From an uncultured Bacteroides sp. (GTDB lineage Bacteria > Bacteroidota > Bacteroidia > Bacteroidales > Bacteroidaceae), in assembly GCA_944321465.1 (NCBI GenBank), contig CALULL010000015.1, positions 1 to 64,000 on the forward strand: a DNA stretch of 64,000 bases, read 5' to 3'. The translations under genes and the position numbers were made by a program. How positions within the stretch are numbered: the stretch's first letter is position 1; every line of letters begins with the position of its first letter. Shown one piece after another: positions 51,818-60,058 of the stretch. Under the pieces are notes generated by a model. It made no database searches and was not told the origin of the DNA. It saw only the letters and a program-made list of their open reading frames with translations.

Positions 51818-52013
51818 ACCCAAATCGGTCATTAGAGTCCAAAGCAATTTCGTTCTGCTGCCGTGCAGATTGTTCGCCACCTTTGCCGAAGGCGTAGCGG
51901 GCTACGCCGAGACAAAGCGGCAGACAAGATGCCGACAGCAGGACGAAAGGGCTTGGAAAACCGAAGAAAGACAACCAAACCCCAAGTCGGTGGTCTAATG
52001 ACCGATTTGGGTT
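51818..52013. repeat. Palindromic interspersed repeat, copy E (intact)
   Basis: A 196-bp element with a 17-18 bp perfect terminal inverted repeat: ACCCAAATCGGTCATTAGA at the left and TCTAATGACCGATTTGGGT at the right. Inside, CCAAAGCAATTTCGTTCTGC pairs imperfectly with GCAGGACGAAAGGGCTTGG; GGCGTAGCGGGCTACGCC forms the central hairpin. A local hairpin at the right end pairs CCCAAGTCGGT with ACCGATTTGGG. It differs from copy F at only about three positions. Between 51649 and 51817 nothing else is recognised. Confidence 0.9.
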
Positions 52014-52019
52014 CAGCCT

Positions 52020-52115
52020 GGCGGGTGGCACGCCTGCGCCCGGCAGGGAGCACACCTGTGCCTGCCGACGTGCAGACCTGTGCCATCCGGCGGGCACAGG
52101 TCTGCCCCATTGGAC
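52020..52115. repeat. Mini-repeat cluster G6
   Basis: GGCACGCCTGCGCCCGGC, GAGCACACCTGTGCCTGCC, GCAGACCTGTGCCATCC and GGCGGGCACAGGTCTGCCCC within 95 bases, directly after repeat E. The rest of the gap up to the AraC gene (52116-52271) shows no gene. Confidence 0.6.
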
Positions 52116-52271
52116 GGCATGGGGACGATGCGCCGGACCGCTTTGCCCGGGTGCACTGGCTGTGCCTGAAGGCCGTTCCGGGGTGTGCCGAAAGCGCTCT
52201 AAAAGTCGGGCGTTCGTAGAAAACAGCAGTTGTCAAGCCCGGTTTCTGGTTTATTTTGCGTATGTTTGCGC

Positions 52272-53201
52272 ATGGAAAAACTGAAAGATAAGACAAAAGG
52301 CGACGTTGCGCTGAGCGACCTGGAGCTGTTCATGCTGCCCGGCTCGGAGCGCACGTTGACGTATAGGGGCGAGTTCGTGCTGTCCGACAACTTTGTCGGT
52401 ACCGACGTGTACGACGCGACGCGCTTCATCTCCTCGCCCTATCCCTTCAAGATGTGTTTCACGCTGGGGCTGTTTTGCACACAAGGTTGCCTGCGGGTGC
52501 GGCTTAACCTGACGGAGTATCGGGTGTGCCGGGGTGATGTGTTGTTTGTCCTGCCCGGTTCCATCGGCGAGTGCCTGGAGCTGAGCGCGGACTGCCGTCT
52601 GGGGCTGGTGGCCTACACGGGACAGCGTTATCAGCCTTTGGTAGACTCGGACATGGCTATGTCCTTCAGGCAGTTCCTCGTCAAGCAGGCGTGCATCCAC
52701 CTGTCCGAGGACGAGTTGCACGAGGTGCTGGCCATCTACGGTCTGATGCGTGCCAAGCTGCAACAGCCCCGTTGCGCCTTCGTGCGCGAGTCGCTGGTGG
52801 GCTACATGCAGGCACTGGCCAGCGTAAACTTCCAGTGGCTGCATGACTATCACCACCGGCAGACGCAGAAGTCGGACAAAGGGCGGCGGCAACAGCTGTT
52901 CGAGTGCTTCCTCGACCTGGTGAGGCAGCACTACGGCAAGGAGCGCGAGATGGCTTTCTACGCCGACTGCATGTGCCTCACGCCCAAATACCTGTCGTCG
53001 GTCATCTATCAGGTGAGCGGCAGACATGCAAGCGAGTGGATAAGGGACTATGTGGTGCTCGAGGCCAAAGCACTGCTCAAGAGTCGCCGCTACACCGTGC
53101 AGCAGGTGTCGGGCATGTTGAACTTCAGCAATCCGTCGTTCTTCGGCAAGTACTTCAAGGCGGCTGTGGGCTGCTCGCCGCGCCGCTACATGCTGGAGTA
53201 G
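52272..53201 (+). CDS. AraC family transcriptional regulator
   Basis: A 309-aa protein. Residues 1-180 are an N-terminal cupin-like sensing domain (LRVRLNLTEYRVCRGDVLFVLPG). Residues 205-309 carry two HTH motifs: MAFYADCMCLTPKYLSSVIYQVSGRHASEWIRDYV and TVQQVSGMLNFSNPSFFGKYFKAAVGCSPRRY. The target is unknown. The start MEKLKDKTKG is chosen because the -7-like TATGTTTG (52261-52268) lies only four bases before it; the 14 extra codons upstream would cover that box. Convergent with dnaG. Confidence 0.9.
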   Translation: MEKLKDKTKGDVALSDLELFMLPGSERTLTYRGEFVLSDNFVGTDVYDATRFISSPYPFKMCFTLGLFCTQGCLRVRLNLTEYRVCRGDVLFVLPGSIGECLELSADCRLGLVAYTGQRYQPLVDSDMAMSFRQFLVKQACIHLSEDELHEVLAIYGLMRAKLQQPRCAFVRESLVGYMQALASVNFQWLHDYHHRQTQKSDKGRRQQLFECFLDLVRQHYGKEREMAFYADCMCLTPKYLSSVIYQVSGRHASEWIRDYVVLEAKALLKSRRYTVQQVSGMLNFSNPSFFGKYFKAAVGCSPRRYMLE

Positions 53202-53249
53202 GGGGCCGGGCGGCGGCAGCGGTGTGCGCCCGGTGGCAGGCGGGTGCGC

Positions 53250-55277
53250 TCAGAAGCCCAGCACCACGCGGTCGCCCAGGCGCTTGGCCATCAGTCCCTG
53301 CACCTCGCGCAGCTCGTTGTAGCGGCGCATGATGGCTGTGCAGCGGGCATCGTCCGCACCTATGGCCGGGTCTTGCAGGGCGCGTATCATGTGCTTCAGT
53401 TCCTCGTCCACGATGGCATACTTGAAGTTGATCATCAGCATGGGCACCAGCTCGTAGAGCCGTTCTTCGTCGCCCACGATTTTCTGGTTCTTGTAGTGGT
53501 ATTTGCTCAGTTGGTAGCGGTCGCTCACCAGTTCGCCGGCCAGTTGGCTGATGGCTGGGTCGGGGTGGTTGAGGAAGTAGTGTTCGGCGGTAAAACCCGG
53601 TTCGGCCAGGTGCTCGGCGGCTTCGGCCAGCATCTGGCGGTGCAGGGGGTTGTGGAAGGCAAGGTCGTCCTCGCGCAGGTCGTTCACTACGTACTCGGTG
53701 ACGGTGAGGGGAGTCTCCTGGCCGTCTTCGCCCGTCACGTAGCACATCACCCGTTCGCCGTAGCGCACGACCATCTGCAATATCTGACGCTCGTAGCGGT
53801 AGAACTCCTGCCCCTCCTTTCCCTCCTGGGGGATGAAGGAGGCGTAGCCGTCGGCCTGCGGCGTGGCAGGCGGGGCGGCGGCGGTGTCGGCAGCGGTGTC
53901 GGCGGGAGCGTTTCCGGCAGCGGCCTGTCGGCGCTCGCGTTCGCGCTGCTCGCTCTTGCGGGTGGCTTCCAGCTCGCGTCGCTTGGCCACCTCGGCCACC
54001 AGCAGGCGGTCTTCCACGTGGAGCAGCTGGGCACACTCTTTGATGTACACGTCGCGCACGATGGCCTCGGGGATGACCGAGATGCTCTGTACGATGTCGC
54101 TTATCAGCTCGGCCCGGCGTATGGGGTCGCTGCCCGCGTCGGCAAGCAGCAGGTTGGTCTTGAAGCGGATGAAGTCCGTCTCGTGCTCGCGTATGAAAGC
54201 CTGGAACTCGGTGGCGTTGTGCTTGCGGGCGAAGGAGTCGGGGTCGTCACCGTCGGGCAGGAGGCAGACCTTGATGTTCATGCCCTCTTCGAGCAGCATG
54301 TCGATGCCCCGCAGGGAGGCTTTGATGCCTGCCGCGTCGCCGTCGTAGAGCACGGTCAGGTTGGGGGTGAAGCGGTGTATCATCTTTATCTGTCCCGTGG
54401 TGAGGGCGGTTCCCGACGAGGCCACGACGTTTTCCACTCCGCTCTGGTGCATCGAGATGACATCCGTGTAGCCCTCCACCAGGTAGCAGCGGTCCTGCCT
54501 GACGATGGCTTGCTTGGCAAAGTAGATGCCGTACAGCTCGTTGCTCTTGTGGTAGATTTCGGACTCGGGGGAATTGACGTACTTCGCTTTCACTCCTTTG
54601 GTGGCGGCGGCCAGTACGCGTCCGCCGAAGGCCACGACCTTGCCCGAGAGGGTGTGGACGGGGAAAATGACGCGCCCCCAGAAGCGGTCGCGCAGGTGCT
54701 GGTCGTCCGTCTCGTAGCACAGGCCCGTCTTCACCAGATACTCCGCCTTGTAGCCTTTGGCAAGGGCTTCACGGGCCAGCGCGTCGCGGTCGCCGGTGGA
54801 GTAGCCCAGCTGGAACTTCTCGATGATGTCGTCGCGAAAACCACGGCTGCGGAAGTAGGCCATGCCCACGGCTCTGCCCTCCTCGGTCTGGCGCAGGGCG
54901 CGACGGAAATAGTCGTTGGCAAACTGGTTGACGACAAACAGACTTTCGCGCTCGTTCTCAGCTTGCTTCTCCTCGTCGGTCAGCTCGCGTTCCTTTATCT
55001 CTATGTGGTACTTGCGTGCCAGGTAGCGCAGGGCGTCGGGGTAGGACAGCTGCTCGTGTTCCATGATGAAGTGCACGGGGTTGCCTCCCTTGCCGCAGGC
55101 AAAGCACTTGCACAGGTTCTTGGCAGGCGAGACGGAGAACGACGGCGTTTTGTCGTCGTGGAAGGGGCACAGCCCGACATAGTTCACCCCGCGTTTGCGC
55201 AGGGTGACGAAGTCGGACACGACATCGTATATCTGTGCCGCATCCATTATGCGGTCTATGGTTGCTCGGTCTATCAT
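53250..55277 (-). CDS. dnaG: DNA primase
   Basis: A 675-aa primase. Zinc finger CPFHDDKTPSF then CKCFACGKGG (residues 37-66); RNA polymerase domain with WGRVIFPVHTLSGKVVAFGGR and KSNELYGIYFAKQAI; TOPRIM blocks LVEGYTDVISMHQSG and VLYDGDAAGIKAS. An Ala/Pro-rich linker (about residues 430-460) precedes the C-terminal helicase-interaction domain. The ORF is open 350 codons further, through repeat F, but MIDRATIDRIMDAAQIYDVV at 55277 is the family start and the promoter lies at 55345-55376. Confidence 0.96.
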   Translation of the reverse strand: MIDRATIDRIMDAAQIYDVVSDFVTLRKRGVNYVGLCPFHDDKTPSFSVSPAKNLCKCFACGKGGNPVHFIMEHEQLSYPDALRYLARKYHIEIKERELTDEEKQAENERESLFVVNQFANDYFRRALRQTEEGRAVGMAYFRSRGFRDDIIEKFQLGYSTGDRDALAREALAKGYKAEYLVKTGLCYETDDQHLRDRFWGRVIFPVHTLSGKVVAFGGRVLAAATKGVKAKYVNSPESEIYHKSNELYGIYFAKQAIVRQDRCYLVEGYTDVISMHQSGVENVVASSGTALTTGQIKMIHRFTPNLTVLYDGDAAGIKASLRGIDMLLEEGMNIKVCLLPDGDDPDSFARKHNATEFQAFIREHETDFIRFKTNLLLADAGSDPIRRAELISDIVQSISVIPEAIVRDVYIKECAQLLHVEDRLLVAEVAKRRELEATRKSEQRERERRQAAAGNAPADTAADTAAAPPATPQADGYASFIPQEGKEGQEFYRYERQILQMVVRYGERVMCYVTGEDGQETPLTVTEYVVNDLREDDLAFHNPLHRQMLAEAAEHLAEPGFTAEHYFLNHPDPAISQLAGELVSDRYQLSKYHYKNQKIVGDEERLYELVPMLMINFKYAIVDEELKHMIRALQDPAIGADDARCTAIMRRYNELREVQGLMAKRLGDRVVLGF

Positions 55278-55344
55278 CTTTGTTCCTCTTCGGAGTCTGG
55301 TTGTGGTTCGCCCCGGCAGGCTGGCCGGGGCTTTCGGGGTGGCG

Positions 55345-55376
55345 CAAAGGTACGCAAGTGGGGCGAAAAATGCAAA
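55345..55376 (-). promoter_or_regulatory. Promoter of dnaG
   Basis: On the minus strand TTTG (55376-55373), 20 bases, TACCTTTG (55352-55345). A full match to the Bacteroides consensus; the leader is about 60 bases. Repeat F begins 100 bases further upstream. Confidence 0.8.
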
Positions 55377-55476
55377 TCCGTCTTCTTGCCCGAGCATCTC
55401 CGGCGGACGGTCGGCGGGGGCTTTTGCCGCGTCTCTGCCGGGCAGGCTTGCTGCGGTTCTGACGCAAGATTCTTTG

Positions 55477-55673
55477 AACCCAAATCGGTCATTAGAGTCC
55501 AAAGCAATTTCGTTCTGCTGCCGTGCAGATTGTCCGCCACCTTTGCCGAAGGCGTAGCGGGCTATGCCGAGACAAAGCGGCAGACAAGATGCCGACAGCG
55601 GGACGAAAGGGCTTGGAAAACCGAAGAAAGACAACCAAACCCCAAGTCGGTGGTCTAATGACCGATTTGGGTT
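55477..55673. repeat. Palindromic interspersed repeat, copy F (intact)
   Basis: A 197-bp element nearly identical to copy E. Ends AACCCAAATCGGTCATTAGA and TCTAATGACCGATTTGGGTT form a perfect 20-bp inverted repeat. Differences from E include GTCCGCC for GTTCGCC, GGCTATGCC for GGCTACGCC and CAGCGGG for CAGCAGG. It lies between the divergent dnaG and YjbH-like genes. Confidence 0.9.
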
Positions 55674-55782
55674 GAAGTCCAGGCCCTGGCTGCCGGGCGT
55701 TCCTCCACCCCGGATCATCGGGGCGGGTGGTGGTCTGCCGGGCGTGGTGGCTTGGAATGCCGTGTTGGAAAGATATGTATTC

Positions 55783-55900
55783 TTGTGCCCGGCCACGCCT
55801 TTGCTCTCCCGGAGGCGCACCTCTGCCCGTTGGCGGGGTTTCCTATGCCCGTTTACGGGCAGACCTGTCCGCTCCTGGCGGCTTCCCGCAGCTCTGGAGG
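55783..55900. repeat. Mini-repeat cluster G7
   Basis: GGCCACGCCTTTGCTCTCCC, GGCGCACCTCTGCCCG, GGGTTTCCTATGCCCG and CGGGCAGACCTGTCCGCTCC within 100 bases. The order, with a TTCCTATGCCC unit after a CACCTxTGCCC unit, repeats that of G1. The rest of the gap 55674-56072 shows no gene. Confidence 0.55.
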
Positions 55901-56072
55901 GGGCTTCGGGCAGCTTCCCGGGCCTGCCTCTGAGCGGCCTTCCCGATTTCTTTTTTATTACATCTTGGTGTCCGGTCCGGCTTTTTTTCTGTACTGCTTT
56001 ATATATAAATATGTAGGGGTTTTCCCGTGTCTTTGAAAAACTTGCGGTGTTCAAAAAAAACAGATAAAAACC

Positions 56073-56103
56073 TTTGCGGTTATTGTTTTTGCGTCTATCT
56101 TTG
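56073..56103 (+). promoter_or_regulatory. Promoter of the YjbH-DUF3869-YjbH-OmpA operon
   Basis: TTTG (56073-56076), 19 bases, TATCTTTG (56096-56103). A perfect Bacteroides promoter, fitting an operon with abundant envelope proteins. The leader is about 36 bases. Confidence 0.85.
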
Positions 56104-56145
56104 CACCAAGTTTTGTGTCGTGCAGACAGGAGAATGAAGTGAAGA

Positions 56146-57396
56146 ATGAAGAGAATAGAACGCTCCATTGCTGAGAAGTGCTTAGGCATCAAGTCCTTGG
56201 CATTGTCCGCCGTATTGCTTCTGTGCTGTCTGTACCCTTCGCTGGGATACGGGCAAACGGGCGATGCCACGGTGGATGCCTTGGTAGAGATGGGCTTCGA
56301 GAACGTGGGTTGGACGGAAGACGACAACGAGCGCGTCTACGTGCTTCAGAACTCCGCTTATCGCCTGAACGGCATCGGCATAGGACGGGCGGTGGATGTC
56401 ATCCAGTCGATGGGCCTGCCTGACAAGAAGGCGTGCCGCATCATTGTGCTGGACAACAACATGCCGCAAATGTCACTCTGCTACGAACCCATCATCGGCG
56501 ACACGGTGCCGCAAGCCGAACGCCGCGACTGGGTGGTAAGCTACGACCTTGGCGAAAGCTGGAAGTCGGTGCGCCGCGCAGAGCGGAAGAATAGTTCTTT
56601 GTACAAGATTGACGTGCTGGTCTATCCCGACTTGTCGTTGAAGAACTTGGTGATAACGCAAATCTACCAAGTGCTGTTCAACCTCTCGCCTGCTATCGAG
56701 ATATCGTTGTGGCGGGGCATGAAACTGTCAGCGCAAGTCGTTATTCCCGTCTACAACGACGGGTACGGACGGCGTGCCGGACGGGTGCATCCCGGTTTCA
56801 TCACGGCTCAACAGGAACTTCGCCTGCCTCACAACATCTGGCTGACGGGTACTGTGGGGCTTTTCAACAACGAACGCTTCGGAGCGGACTTAAGGGTGAA
56901 ACATGCCCTTGAGGCCGATGAGCGTTTTTCGTTTGAGGCTCGCGTAGGAGCCACGGCCACGGGACGTTGGGATGGTTTCGAGTGGCGGTATGGCACGAAC
57001 GTCCGATGGACCTGGGCTTTGGCGGCCAGTTTTTATTGGCCCCGGCGCAACCTGGAGTCCAAGTTGTCCGTGGCACAGTATTTGCTGGGAGAGAAGGCTG
57101 TGCGTTTCGACATGATACGCCACTTCCGTTATGCCTCCATAGGCTTCTACGGGCTGAAGGCCAAGGGAGTGAAAGCCAATGCCGGTTTCCGCTTCCAGAT
57201 AGCTTTGCCGCCCTACCGCTACAAGCGGCGCGGGTATATCCCCAGGGTGATGCCGGCCGGGCACTTCGGCCTTTCGTACAATGCCGGAAACGAACAGTAC
57301 TACTACCGTGGCTACCGTTCGACTGCAGATGAGAATTTTATGGGCGAGAACAGTTTCAACCCATATTATATAAAGTCGGAAATACTAAATTTTTAA
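56146..57396 (+). CDS. YjbH-like outer-membrane protein, C-terminal-half type
   Basis: A 416-aa secreted protein (signal peptide to about residue 36, GYGQ). The region 130-416 is rich in alternating beta strands with aromatic ends (VDLPVYNDG-like VVIPVYNDGYGRRAGRV, ATATGRWDGFEWRYGTNVRW, SFYWPRRNLESKLSV), like YjbH (PF06082). E. coli YjbH and GfcD act in export of exopolysaccharide or group 4 capsule. Here the protein seems to carry the second half of the YjbH family, the first half being in the gene at 60059. Seven bases separate it from DUF3869. Confidence 0.65.
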   Translation: MKRIERSIAEKCLGIKSLALSAVLLLCCLYPSLGYGQTGDATVDALVEMGFENVGWTEDDNERVYVLQNSAYRLNGIGIGRAVDVIQSMGLPDKKACRIIVLDNNMPQMSLCYEPIIGDTVPQAERRDWVVSYDLGESWKSVRRAERKNSSLYKIDVLVYPDLSLKNLVITQIYQVLFNLSPAIEISLWRGMKLSAQVVIPVYNDGYGRRAGRVHPGFITAQQELRLPHNIWLTGTVGLFNNERFGADLRVKHALEADERFSFEARVGATATGRWDGFEWRYGTNVRWTWALAASFYWPRRNLESKLSVAQYLLGEKAVRFDMIRHFRYASIGFYGLKAKGVKANAGFRFQIALPPYRYKRRGYIPRVMPAGHFGLSYNAGNEQYYYRGYRSTADENFMGENSFNPYYIKSEILNF

Positions 57397-57403
57397 TTTT
57401 ATT

Positions 57404-60007
57404 GTGATGAAGAAAAGAAGTTTTTTAAGCGGTCTTAATTCCAAATTGGTTTTAGCCGCAGTGGCTTTGTCCAGTTTGACTTTCACTGGATGCTACAAGG
57501 ATGATGGTCTGGACGTGCTCGGTCCGGGTAGCGACGAGCCGATTATCGTGGCCGACGCTACCTATACGATTACGGGTACCGTTATTGATTCCAAGACAGG
57601 TGCAAACATTCCGAACGCACAGGTTACGGCTACGGAAGGACAGGTGACATGCCAGAATGGCGCTTACTCTGTCGCTGTGTCCAAGTTTACAGAGGCTACC
57701 AAGACGGTAACCCTGACGTTCAGCGCAGGAACTGAATACAACCAGGTTCAGCGCTCGGTTACGCTGACGAAGATTGAGGATGGCCAGACGGCTGTTTATC
57801 CTTTGTCGGTAGTTCTGACTGAGGCCAACCCTGAGCAGGAAGACAAATATCTGGTGAGCTACAAGCTCAACTATGCATTTAAAGATGTAGAGACGGGTGC
57901 CGACGTAACGGGTATCCAGGTTATAGAACCTGCTGCCGAGTCTGTTATTGCAGGCGGTCAGACGGTCGTTGTCCGCACGGCTGCTACGGCTGAGTACGAA
58001 GCCCAGACTACTACGGTGGTTCTGCCGGTGAAGTACGTTGCTACCGAGGGCACGCAGGAGGACTATACGGTTACCATCTATCTGTCTAAGAAAGTTGTTG
58101 ACCCGGATGTAGAGACGTTCACTTCACTCTCCGGTACGATTGTCGACGTGAATGGCAAGTCTCTGATTGCTGAGACTATCGAGCTGATGCACAACGGCAG
58201 TGCCGTACAAACGATGACAAACAGTGCTTCCTTCTACTTCTCCATCTCCAGCGAGGACGCTGGCGAATATCAGGTAGTTGCCACGCTGACCAACGGCCAA
58301 GGCGAAGAGGAAACTGCTTCTTCTGCCATTTACAACACCGCAAATTGTGGCAATCAGGTATTCACTTTGGTGTTTGAGAACAGACAGTCCGAGCAGGAAC
58401 TGAAGGATGTGGTTTACAATGTATATGTAAACGTTTACGATGCAGAGAACAAGGAGAACTTGAAACCTTACATGCCAAGTATTATTCTTGGAAGCAATGT
58501 GGCTGTTGATGGTGTGATTGAAGGCGTTGAAGCAGGCGTATATAATTTGGCAGTGGAACTGTATAGTGAAACAGAACACGGCTACTATGACAGCTATTCT
58601 GCCTTCGTAGAATTGCCCGCAGCCAAGAACGAAAGCGGTACGGCTAACTATGTGATTGACGTGTATCTGAATAGAAGCACGGAAGTCGTAGAAATGAATA
58701 CCGTAACATTGTATGGTAATATCCTTGATATGAGAGGTACATTGGTTGACGCTCATAAGATAACGTTTGAAGGTAGCGATGCCGTTCAGCCGCAGTTCAC
58801 TTCTGGTAGCTTCTATAATTTCCAGTTCACGGTGGAAAAAGAAGCATATTCATGGGAAGAAACATGGAATATCACTATTGAGGTACTCGACGAGAATGGA
58901 GCAGTGGTTACTTGTCCTGTAAGCGTAACTTACGACCCGACTATCTATACGGGTTCTCTCATTAACGTGAATACGAACTTTACTTTGCCTTATGTAATCA
59001 ACAATGGTGTGATTGACTCTGAGTCTGGTAGCGGTACGGTAGTCGATCCGGGTGTTGACGAGGACGGTACGGTTACGGAAGATGTTTCTACTCAGCTGAC
59101 CGATGGTGAGACAACGATGTCTCTGTCTCAGGGTACGGTTATCACCGATGCTCAGGGTAATCCGTTCACGGGTGCCGTTTCGGTATTCCGCGACCTGAGA
59201 GAGGAAGAGAACCCCGGTGAATCGGGTGGTTCTTCGGCTGCTACTTCTACGATGGTACTGCGTGCCTTCAATGGCTTCCCCGACGGAACTCAGTTCTCTA
59301 CTCCTATCCAGTTCACTTGGGCTGACGAGTACAATGGCGAACTTGGCAACCTGGCTGTAGAATACTACCAGAATGGTGCTTGGGGAACCGATGTGGCCAA
59401 CGCTGCTTACAACGACGTAATCCTGAGCAATGGCACGTACACGATGTCCATCTCTCACTTCTCCGAGTTCCGTGCCGTATTGAGAGGCGACTTCGTAGAG
59501 GGTGAGACGACGGTAGAGACCAGCGAACCGGTAGACTACGAGCGCGTTCTGCGCAACGAGAGTGATGAGGCTCAGACGATGGAAGTAACGTATCCCGTAT
59601 CCGAGGGCTATGTTTACGAGACTTCTCTCGACGAGGCTATTGCCGCTCAGTTCACCAACGAAGCTGCCGCAGCTCTGGTTAAGGGCGCCATCGAGGCTAA
59701 GCTCCAAGAGAGCGGTATCGTAGTTGCCGACCAACTGACGACGAGCGACTTCACTTCTACAATCGAAGTTCCGGCTCAGACGGCTGTAAGCTCCATCTGC
59801 GTACGTCAGAACTTTGAAATCATCACCTACACGTTCACCATCAACGACCGTGTCGTAACGTTCTCTTTGAGACACGCTGCTGCTGCTACGGCTGAAGTTG
59901 GTGACTGGACTTCGTTGCTCCACGGCCACAGCCACAGTCATGGACATGGCAACGGCAACGCCGGTGGTGGTATCGCCAATGGTAGCACGGAAGACTCTGG
60001 CTTCTAA
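57404..60007 (+). CDS. DUF3869 lipoprotein with His-rich C terminus
   Basis: An 867-aa lipoprotein: lipobox LTFTGC with Cys30. Residues 50-150 resemble a carboxypeptidase-regulatory-like beta domain (YTITGTVIDSKTGANIPNAQVTATEG). Several further Ig-like repeats follow, then a domain starting near residue 565 (LTDGETTMSLSQGTVITDAQGNPFTGAVSVFRD). The C terminus is LLHGHSHSHGHGNGNAGGG. This is DUF3869, known from Bacteroides as an uncharacterised lipoprotein. The segment 58370-58920 is more AT-rich than its flanks. It is probably surface- or periplasm-facing and highly expressed. Confidence 0.8.
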   Translation: MMKKRSFLSGLNSKLVLAAVALSSLTFTGCYKDDGLDVLGPGSDEPIIVADATYTITGTVIDSKTGANIPNAQVTATEGQVTCQNGAYSVAVSKFTEATKTVTLTFSAGTEYNQVQRSVTLTKIEDGQTAVYPLSVVLTEANPEQEDKYLVSYKLNYAFKDVETGADVTGIQVIEPAAESVIAGGQTVVVRTAATAEYEAQTTTVVLPVKYVATEGTQEDYTVTIYLSKKVVDPDVETFTSLSGTIVDVNGKSLIAETIELMHNGSAVQTMTNSASFYFSISSEDAGEYQVVATLTNGQGEEETASSAIYNTANCGNQVFTLVFENRQSEQELKDVVYNVYVNVYDAENKENLKPYMPSIILGSNVAVDGVIEGVEAGVYNLAVELYSETEHGYYDSYSAFVELPAAKNESGTANYVIDVYLNRSTEVVEMNTVTLYGNILDMRGTLVDAHKITFEGSDAVQPQFTSGSFYNFQFTVEKEAYSWEETWNITIEVLDENGAVVTCPVSVTYDPTIYTGSLINVNTNFTLPYVINNGVIDSESGSGTVVDPGVDEDGTVTEDVSTQLTDGETTMSLSQGTVITDAQGNPFTGAVSVFRDLREEENPGESGGSSAATSTMVLRAFNGFPDGTQFSTPIQFTWADEYNGELGNLAVEYYQNGAWGTDVANAAYNDVILSNGTYTMSISHFSEFRAVLRGDFVEGETTVETSEPVDYERVLRNESDEAQTMEVTYPVSEGYVYETSLDEAIAAQFTNEAAAALVKGAIEAKLQESGIVVADQLTTSDFTSTIEVPAQTAVSSICVRQNFEIITYTFTINDRVVTFSLRHAAAATAEVGDWTSLLHGHSHSHGHGNGNAGGGIANGSTEDSGF

Positions 60008-60058
60008 ACCGCTGTGCTGAATATGAACCGAGAGTACAGTCTATAGGAGAACGACGCG

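Noticed and set aside
52261..52268. TATGTTTG as a promoter giving a leaderless AraC-family mRNA
   Set aside because: No -33 box at the right distance, and the box almost touches the ATG. Chance in this AT-rich stretch is likely.
53244..55658. 804-codon plus-strand ORF opposite dnaG
   Set aside because: It lies antisense to a complete primase with all motifs, has no recognisable domain, and is explained by the GC-rich codon pattern of dnaG.
32822..55900. Clustered mini-repeats as a possible CRISPR array
   Set aside because: Units are diverged, vary in spacing and orientation, are spread over many sites, and no cas gene is present.
55278..56327. 350-codon N-terminal extension of dnaG
   Set aside because: It runs through repeat F and the dnaG promoter; the primase start MIDRATIDR at 55277 fits the family length.
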